DNA of 37,677 nt from a virus. Below are positions 33,286 to 37,677 of this stretch, piece after piece (the first letter of the stretch is position 1; every line of letters begins with the position of its first letter). Under the pieces are notes generated by a model. That model saw only the letters and a list, made by a program, of their open reading frames with translations, was not told the DNA's origin and did not search any database. Location of the stretch: the IMG/VR virus record IMGVR_UViG_3300025767_000055, positions 1 through 37,677 of that record. One strand, given 5' to 3'. The translations under genes were made by a program, and so were the position numbers.

Positions 33286-35736
33286 TTAAAAGCCCATGTC
33301 TATTGTAGCGGTATCTAATATAATACCGCTAGAGCCTTGCTTTAATATTATTGTTGCATTTTTAGTGACAGCAGCACCATTATATGCTAATGTTACATTA
33401 ATGTTTGAGCCTGCACTACCGCTTGAAGGCGTTGGAGTATATTTGCTTGCTGCCGCACCGCCTAATTCTAATACCCATCCTGTAGTTGATGTTACTTGTA
33501 TTATAGTAGAATTTGGTATCCCATTAGTAAATTGAGTAATTGGATCTGGAATAATGCTACCGCTAACCGCTTGAATTTCGCCTGTTACTGTTACAGGTAT
33601 GGTAGTATTTGCTGATACACTCCCTGTAATCGGTAAAGCTTTTGACCAAGTTGGGCCAGATGTCCAAGAATATCCGGCTGATAGTGATATAGTCGGTGTA
33701 AAGTTATAAGGTACCGGAGAAGGCCCTGTTACTGGAACAGGAGTGTTTATAGTAAACTCTTGAGGTCCCGTAATATTAGGAGTAACATCCAATGTTGCTG
33801 TAACGTCATTTACTTGAGCGGCTACAATACCTGTGATTGTTGTCGTTACTTGTGCCGGGCCGCCTGTTAATTGTCCTGCAGCATCATTTACAACTGGATT
33901 TTGTGTCCATACATACCCAGAGTTTAATGCAACTGTTGTAGTAAATGCATATATATTAGGACAATCTCCAGGGAAAATTGCACCAGTTTGAGCACCACCA
34001 ATAGTATATCCAGCAGCAGGTCCTGTTATTTGATTGTCTACAAATAATGTGGCGGTACATTGTGCTACGGCAGTTTGCTCAATAACACCTGTAATGGAGG
34101 TTGTATCAGTGAAACTAAATGTTGCATCTCCACTAGCATTATTAATAAAGGGGCCAGAGGTGAATTCATACCCTGCTGTTGTAGCTATTCCAGTAGTGAA
34201 ACTGTAACTAAAAGGATTAGTGGTTCCGGATTTAGTGTTACCTGTTTGATTTCCACTTAAAACAAATTGAGTTTCACTGCCATCGGGGGATGTTATACCG
34301 CTAGTGTCAACGTTTAATGTAACTGTAATTGCACTTGCTGGTATGGCTTCAACTGTACCACTTAAGAATGTTGTAACAGTTTGACTACCACTTATAGTTC
34401 CATTGGCATTAGTAATAGTCGGCCCTGAAACAAATTGATACCCTGCAGCTGGTGTTACTGTTGTAACAAAATCCCCACTATAATCATGAGGACATGGTCC
34501 TGTGCTTACAGCTCCCGCTACACTACCGCCTATTGTATACCAAGATGAATTACCTTGAATACTGTTTGCTATTGCAAGTGTTGCAGTACAAGTTCCTACT
34601 GGTATATCAGCTATAGTACCTGTCAATGTGTTATTAACTGTTAAATCCGCTGTAATTGATCCAGAGGGATTTGTTGCGCTAAATGCAGATGAGAAGTATT
34701 TACCTGATACTGGCGAAGCAGATACGGTAAATGCATAAGGCGTTCCAGCTACCCCAACTACTGTAGCTCCGTTGGCTGGTCCTGATAAAGTATAGTCTAC
34801 GCCTGCAGTTCCACCTGTAATATTGTTTATTAAATTTTGTGTAATTGTAAAATCTGGGTTTGATGCAATAACTACATATAATGTATTAGGGTCTTTTGTA
34901 GCAATAGCGGCATATTCTGTAGAATCCAAACTAACTATTTGATTTACTACCCCTGTAGTTGTATATGTATCTGTGTTATTTCTAACATCTCCATCATCAC
35001 CTGCATCTATATAATCTTTAACCAATTTTAACGATGCTACTGGTATTGTATTAAACTTAGTTGTTTTAACATTACCCGATGCAACATCGTGAAAAGGCAC
35101 ATAATCAACCTCATCTGCAGTACCTGCAACATGGTTTACTGTTATATAATTATTAGAGCCAACAATTTCAACACCTATTGTAGGATTTACGTCAACAGTG
35201 CCTGCTTGTAGCTTTAAACCATCACCTGGGTTAACAGATTCAACAGTACCTTCTAATAAATTAACAACATCTACCATTATACCATTAGAACCGTTGTCTG
35301 TAAACTGTATATTTGATCCAGCTAGTAAACCGACTATAGTTTGTGATGCATCTGAACCAGTTAATAGTATATTTGCATTATTCCCAGCTTGTACACTTCT
35401 AATTACATAGCTTACCGCTGCAGGAATATTTGGAGTAGCCCAAGTATTGTCTCCACGAAGGAAAGTTGTAACAGAAGGTGTGCCTCCAGCAGAAAGAGAA
35501 GCAGTAATTGAACCAGTTGTAGTGATTGGTCCGCCAACTAAGTCAATAAATGTAGTACCTACAGTATTTATCTGCGTTAATGTACCTCCACCGGGCACAT
35601 TTGAACCAACTAGTGCTACAATACTACCTATTGTGAATGATTTTGTAGGATTTCCTTTAGTACCTACGTCAGTTCCTATTAATAAATCCGATAATGCCGG
35701 GTTGGCTTCGGTAGGATAGCTATAAATTATTGCCAT
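33286..35736 (-). CDS. Tail fibre with five Ig-like repeats and a BACON-like end
   Basis: This 816-aa fibre shares the anchor MAIIYSYPTEANPALSDLLI and a LSAGGTPSVTTFLRGDNTWA module with the 1040-aa fibre. After a KDPNTLYVVI motif (281-290) come five related beta-sandwich repeats at about 295-378, 383-463, 470-553, 560-638 and 645-722. Each has a SGYxxTSGP-type central strand and ends in a TGxI or SGTV strand. The last domain (745-816) reads VTSTTGWVLELGG, then YTPTPSSGSAGSNINVTLAY and ATIILKQGSSGIILDTATI, a pattern close to BACON domains, which are thought to bind carbohydrates or mucin and were noted in crAssphage. It is a probable adsorption fibre. Confidence 0.75.
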   Translation of the reverse strand: MAIIYSYPTEANPALSDLLIGTDVGTKGNPTKSFTIGSIVALVGSNVPGGGTLTQINTVGTTFIDLVGGPITTTGSITASLSAGGTPSVTTFLRGDNTWATPNIPAAVSYVIRSVQAGNNANILLTGSDASQTIVGLLAGSNIQFTDNGSNGIMVDVVNLLEGTVESVNPGDGLKLQAGTVDVNPTIGVEIVGSNNYITVNHVAGTADEVDYVPFHDVASGNVKTTKFNTIPVASLKLVKDYIDAGDDGDVRNNTDTYTTTGVVNQIVSLDSTEYAAIATKDPNTLYVVIASNPDFTITQNLINNITGGTAGVDYTLSGPANGATVVGVAGTPYAFTVSASPVSGKYFSSAFSATNPSGSITADLTVNNTLTGTIADIPVGTCTATLAIANSIQGNSSWYTIGGSVAGAVSTGPCPHDYSGDFVTTVTPAAGYQFVSGPTITNANGTISGSQTVTTFLSGTVEAIPASAITVTLNVDTSGITSPDGSETQFVLSGNQTGNTKSGTTNPFSYSFTTGIATTAGYEFTSGPFINNASGDATFSFTDTTSITGVIEQTAVAQCTATLFVDNQITGPAAGYTIGGAQTGAIFPGDCPNIYAFTTTVALNSGYVWTQNPVVNDAAGQLTGGPAQVTTTITGIVAAQVNDVTATLDVTPNITGPQEFTINTPVPVTGPSPVPYNFTPTISLSAGYSWTSGPTWSKALPITGSVSANTTIPVTVTGEIQAVSGSIIPDPITQFTNGIPNSTIIQVTSTTGWVLELGGAAASKYTPTPSSGSAGSNINVTLAYNGAAVTKNATIILKQGSSGIILDTATIDMGF

Positions 35737-35746
35737 GTTATTTGTT

Positions 35747-36016
35747 TTATCTTTTTACTGGTTTAACTCTTCTAGGTTTACCAGCCGGTTGCCCAATTCT
35801 TTTCTTTTCTGCTATTTTCTTACTCTTTTCAGACGAAGACATCTCCGATGCTGTCTTAGGTGTTGCAGATGATACACGTTTTTTAGGTCTACAATAAGGT
35901 ACACCTCTTTTTTCTCCTTTACTTCTACCACAAGGCTCACCCGTGCGGACATCAATCCACTCTTCTTTAAACCAACGTTTAAGTGATGCACCTTTTTCAG
36001 TCTTCTTTACTGCCAT
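35747..36016 (-). CDS. DUF5872-like small basic protein
   Basis: This 89-aa protein has ASLKRWFKEEWIDVRTGEPC (residues 10-29), then RGVPYCRPKKRVSS and a lysine/arginine-rich tail GQPAGKPRRVKPVKR. The WF(K)EEWxDV...C...G-x-PYCRP-x-x-R(V) pattern is the one I recall as DUF5872, a small family in marine phages and some giant viruses. The two cysteines (C29, C42) might bind zinc. The high basic charge suggests nucleic acid contact, perhaps DNA in the virion. It shares one base with the 45-aa gene before it (TAATG). Confidence 0.6.
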   Translation of the reverse strand: MAVKKTEKGASLKRWFKEEWIDVRTGEPCGRSKGEKRGVPYCRPKKRVSSATPKTASEMSSSEKSKKIAEKKRIGQPAGKPRRVKPVKR

Positions 36017-36153
36017 TACTTTATGTTACCACCTCGTTTACGACATTTAGCAATATACCCAGAAGCATATGCCGATGGAAATACTCTATACTTAGCTTTA
36101 GCTTTTCTGTAACATGCATCTTTTAAGGATAAGGGGGATAATTTTATATTCAT
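36016..36153 (-). CDS. 45-aa conserved basic peptide
   Basis: This short gene reads MNIKLSPLSLKDACYRKAKA, then KYRVFPSAYASGYIAKCRKR and GGNIK. The CYxKxKxxYxVFPSAYASGxxxKCRK motif is one I recall from short proteins in marine phages and large DNA viruses. Its start and stop each share one base with the neighbouring genes, showing tight coupling. Two cysteines (C14 and C37) flank the aromatic core. A small nucleic-acid-binding or virion protein is possible; the function is unknown. Confidence 0.75.
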   Translation of the reverse strand: MNIKLSPLSLKDACYRKAKAKYRVFPSAYASGYIAKCRKRGGNIK

Positions 36154-36401
36154 TAGCTTTCTGCTTTAGTTCCGTCTTTACGGTGTTGAGGTTGAGTACC
36201 TCCTCTGTTGTGTGCTACACTTGTAAATCTACTAGTGTTATGATCAAAGTCTTTGCCATCTAAGTTTACACCATTCTTTAATGCTGCACGACGACGCTTC
36301 TGACTATCAGCCCTCTTAATTTCTCTGTCTCTTGAATTAGCATACTTTAAATCCCTAATTCTTTTACGACGTAATGCTTGTGGTGATAAATCCTGAGGCA
36401 T
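36153..36401 (-). CDS. Small basic protein with DFDHN motif
   Basis: This 82-aa protein begins MPQDLSPQALRRKRIRDLKY, continues with a very basic helix ANSRDREIKRADSQKRRRAA, then NLDGKDFDHNTSRFTSVAHN and RGGTQPQHRKDGTKAES. The pattern of a YANSxxR helix, then GKD(F/Y)DH-x-x-x-RF-x-SV and a GTK(x)ES end recurs in small phage proteins that I recall from Bacteroidota phages. It may be a DNA-binding or head-internal protein; no function is proven. It is the second gene of the late region. Confidence 0.6.
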   Translation of the reverse strand: MPQDLSPQALRRKRIRDLKYANSRDREIKRADSQKRRRAALKNGVNLDGKDFDHNTSRFTSVAHNRGGTQPQHRKDGTKAES

Positions 36402-36402
36402 A

Positions 36403-36498
36403 CTATAATACTGTTTCAGTACCCAAATATACGTTTGTCACAACTTCATCTCCTAGATAAACCGCAGCAACCACCTCATCACCCAAATTAAGTGCCAT
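36403..36498 (-). CDS. 31-aa repeat micro-protein, first gene of the late region
   Basis: The frame reads MALNLGDEVVAAVYLGDEVV, then TNVYLGTETVL and a stop 1 bp before the next start. The sequence is three copies of a 10-residue beta unit, LG(D/T)E(V/T)V-x-x-VY. Similar YLG-x-x-x-V repeats occur in phage virion proteins that build beta-helices or lattices. The start at 36498 has an A/T-rich leader (AAAGACAACAAT). No gene lies between it and the divergent early region, so it may be the first translated late product. It is short enough that chance is not excluded, but the internal repeat and tight spacing support coding. Confidence 0.55.
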   Translation of the reverse strand: MALNLGDEVVAAVYLGDEVVTNVYLGTETVL

Positions 36499-36885
36499 AT
36501 TGTTGTCTTTAATATATAACTTATATTCACATGTAAAAATAACTTCTTACAATAGTGTGACGTTAGCCCCCTATTATATAATCTTAACAGGCTATTGTCG
36601 CATTACGCTGTAATTTTTTGTAAGATATAGAGAGTTCTGGGGTTATACGCTAATATACTGATACCCAGTACTTTACGGAAACCATTTTCATTTCAACCCA
36701 CTCCCCTGGTTTTCAGGTAGTTATGGAAAAATGTTTTAGCTTTTTGTATTTTTGTGTGTAGCTTTTGGAAAATTACGTAGTGATTTGCTGTACTAATCTG
36801 TTGTAACCTCGCCTACACCCTGTTACCGTTTCGGTTTGTAACCTCAGCACTTGCTTCGAACCGATCTGTGTTTTTTACATACTAA

Positions 36886-36910
36886 ACACGGTATCATTTG
36901 GATAATATAG
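36886..36910 (+). promoter_or_regulatory. Bipartite early promoter-like element, copy 1
   Basis: AACACG followed by GTATCATT and then TGGATAATATA (one base of spacing is uncertain in my reading of this copy). No open reading frame begins before the next copy 79 bp later, so it may drive a leader transcript or act as a binding site for the same factor. Confidence 0.55.
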
Positions 36911-36964
36911 TTAGGCTCCGACCTCAACCACACCAATCAACAGTAGTATATTTTTTACAACCTT

Positions 36965-36997
36965 AACACGAACCTCTTTGGATAATATAAGTGTAAC
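36965..36997 (+). promoter_or_regulatory. Bipartite early promoter-like element, copy 2
   Basis: AACACG at 36965-36970, eight free bases, TGGATAATATAA at 36979-36990, then GTGTAAC. It lies 24 bp before the ATG at 37021. It is preceded by TTTTTTACAACCTT, which is almost repeated before copy 3 (TTAATTACAACCTT). Confidence 0.7.
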
Positions 36998-37020
36998 AAA
37001 TAATAATTAAAACTATAACT

Positions 37021-37170
37021 ATGTCTACTACTAAACAACTTAAAAAATTAATCTCTAAAGTATCAAATAAAAAATCTTTAAACCAAGAATATTCTATAGA
37101 ACTTGTTCTTAAAAAATTAAATAAAATATACTTAGCAGAGTTGGAGTATCAAGAGGAATTAAATAAATAA
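37021..37170 (+). CDS. 49-aa early peptide, unknown
   Basis: The frame reads MSTTKQLKKLISKVSNKKSL, then NQEYSIELVLKKLNKIYLAE and LEYQEELNK. It is a charged, helix-forming, lysine-rich peptide with no known family. It has a promoter-like element directly upstream and an A-rich leader (AATTAAAACTATAACT). The stop is followed by only 14 bp before the next element, so each small gene seems to carry its own promoter. Probable early host-directed or regulatory product, inferred from position. Confidence 0.65.
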   Translation: MSTTKQLKKLISKVSNKKSLNQEYSIELVLKKLNKIYLAELEYQEELNK

Positions 37171-37184
37171 TTAATTACAACCTT

Positions 37185-37217
37185 AACACGACCTCAACTG
37201 GATAATATAAATGTAAC
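37185..37217 (+). promoter_or_regulatory. Bipartite early promoter-like element, copy 3
   Basis: AACACG at 37185-37190, eight free bases (ACCTCAAC), TGGATAATATAA at 37199-37210, then ATGTAAC. The start codon of the next gene is 15 bp downstream, so the transcript leader is very short. Confidence 0.7.
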
Positions 37218-37231
37218 TAAAAACAAACAAC

Positions 37232-37363
37232 ATGAAAAATATTACAATTACACTTGAAACACACTTAAGTAAAAAAGAAATAAATAAAGTATTAGAAAGA
37301 ATGCTTTGGGATAGTGAATTTTCTTATGAGTTTGAAAATGCTGATTGGGAATTTACAAAGTAA
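37232..37363 (+). CDS. 43-aa acidic early peptide, unknown
   Basis: The frame reads MKNITITLETHLSKKEINKV, then LERMLWDSEFSYEFENADWE and FTK. The N-terminal half is a beta strand plus helix and the C-terminal half is acidic and aromatic (two Trp, three Phe, one Tyr), a composition seen in small phage inhibitors of host enzymes. No family is recognised. The TAA stop overlaps the first base of the next promoter-like element (AACACG from 37363), an economical fusion of coding end and control signal. Confidence 0.65.
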   Translation: MKNITITLETHLSKKEINKVLERMLWDSEFSYEFENADWEFTK

Positions 37364-37395
37364 ACACGATGCTACTTGGATAATATAAATGTAAC
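37363..37395 (+). promoter_or_regulatory. Bipartite early promoter-like element, copy 4
   Basis: AACACG at 37363-37368, eight free bases (ATGCTACT), TGGATAATATAA at 37377-37388, then ATGTAAC. It begins on the last base of the preceding stop codon and lies 15 bp from the next ATG. Confidence 0.7.
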
Positions 37396-37409
37396 TAAAT
37401 ATAACAAAC

Positions 37410-37544
37410 ATGAACACACTAACTAAAGTTGAACTATACATATTAGAAGATGCAATTATGGATTATTACTACTCTAGAGATAAGAATCCAAAGCACTTAG
37501 AATTACAAGCTAAAATAACAAATATGATTAAAAATGCTAAGTAA
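37410..37544 (+). CDS. 44-aa early peptide, unknown
   Basis: The frame reads MNTLTKVELYILEDAIMDYY, then YSRDKNPKHLELQAKITNMI and KNAK. It is predicted to be two helices joined by a RDKNP turn. No family is recognised. It is the third gene of the early series and has its own promoter-like element 15 bp upstream with an A-rich leader (AAATATAACAAAC). A helical hairpin of this size could be a protein-binding inhibitor, but that is not shown. Confidence 0.65.
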   Translation: MNTLTKVELYILEDAIMDYYYSRDKNPKHLELQAKITNMIKNAK

Positions 37545-37578
37545 AACAAGGCTTTGAGTAACATATATACACGTTACT
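37545..37578 (+). promoter_or_regulatory. Degenerate fifth element with inverted repeat
   Basis: AACAAG at 37545-37550, eight free bases, then TAACATATATA at 37559-37569 keeps the spacing of the other four elements but has changed core bases. It overlaps an inverted repeat AGTAAC ... GTTACT (37557-37578), a possible operator. It lies 44 bp before the next start. Confidence 0.4.
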
Positions 37579-37622
37579 ACAACACTACTACTAAAAATAT
37601 TAACAAATAAACAACAACCACT

Positions 37623-37677
37623 ATGAGTAATGAATTAAAACTAAAAATAGAAAAACAAAATGCAAGAACAGAAAGGG
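37623..37677 (+). CDS. Early gene cut by the window edge
   Basis: ATG at 37623 opens MSNELKLKIEKQNARTER and runs off the window, so only 18 residues are visible. The A-rich leader (AAATAAACAACAACCACT) matches the three genes before it. The charged, helix-forming start gives no family information. Confidence 0.5.
   Translation, partial: MSNELKLKIEKQNARTER

Larger units (their letters stand above)
36499..37020. promoter_or_regulatory. Divergent non-coding control region
   Basis: No gene is seen in these 522 bp. The region separates the leftward late genes from the rightward early genes. It holds one full bipartite element near 36886-36910 and another at 36965-36990. It also contains direct repeats GTAACCTC (about 36804 and 36836), an inverted repeat TCGGTT ... 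AACCGA (about 36830-36865) and a CTGGG ... CCCAG hairpin (about 36637-36667). Its GC content is visibly higher than the flanks in places. The late promoter must lie in the leftmost part, but no convincing minus-strand copy of the early element was found. It could also include an origin or a small RNA; there is no direct evidence for either. Confidence 0.5.

Noticed and set aside
36499-37020. tRNA gene in the divergent region
   Set aside because: No cloverleaf with the T-arm GTTCGA-type sequence and acceptor pairing could be built from any stretch.
1-37677. Prophage hallmarks (integrase, repressor, attachment site)
   Set aside because: None seen. The MarR-like protein at 19757-20203 is embedded in the late operon and is not a typical lysogeny repressor.

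Overview
This window is part of the genome of a tailed bacteriophage with podovirus-type structural genes, very probably infecting a member of the Bacteroidota (Flavobacteriia-like) in a marine setting. The grounds are: AT-rich DNA; starts preceded by A-rich leaders with no Shine-Dalgarno; a BACON-like domain in a tail fibre; and several small protein families I recall mainly from marine phages. The sizes and sequence flavour of the terminase (735 aa), portal (803 aa), capsid protein (481 aa) and tail nozzle proteins, together with two divergent transcription blocks, recall crAss-like phages or a sister group. That placement is an inference. No integrase, repressor, tRNA, rRNA, CRISPR array or insertion sequence was seen.

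Layout. Almost everything from 36498 down to 1 lies on the minus strand as one tightly packed late region. It begins with tiny conserved genes (36498-35747). Next come two large fibres sharing an N-terminal anchor (35736-30143). A receptor-binding cassette follows (30120-22468), holding two glycine-rich adhesins, fibre-assembly-like chaperones, paired small MALT proteins and a 1407-aa protein with five LamG lectin domains. After an internal promoter region comes a chaperonin module (22328-19757): a small conserved gene, groEL, groES and a winged-helix protein. A lysis and accessory module (19754-16342) carries an M15 peptidase, a 3TM holin, a second holin-like peptide, a HEXXH mini-protein, an EF-hand protein and several small conserved proteins. 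The packaging and head module (16342-8237) has a tandem Cpn10-like protein, a candidate small terminase, the large terminase, portal, scaffold and major capsid protein, closed by a terminator. The connector and tail nozzle genes (8159-1) run off the left edge.

From 37021 rightwards the plus strand carries tiny genes (43-49 aa), the probable early region. Each of the first three is preceded by a strictly spaced bipartite element, AACACG-N8-TGGATAATATA, probably a phage early promoter. The roughly 520-bp non-coding stretch 36499-37020 is the divergent control region.

How it fits together. The GroEL keeps its ATPase residues but has changed residues on the apical binding face. The partner GroES keeps the GGLLL mobile loop but has a shortened roof loop, as T4 Gp31 does. 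With a second, tandem Cpn10-like protein beside the terminase, this suggests a phage-specific folding machine, most plausibly for the capsid protein. The terL gene is a mosaic with a GC-rich central segment, and the fibre region shows recent internal duplication.
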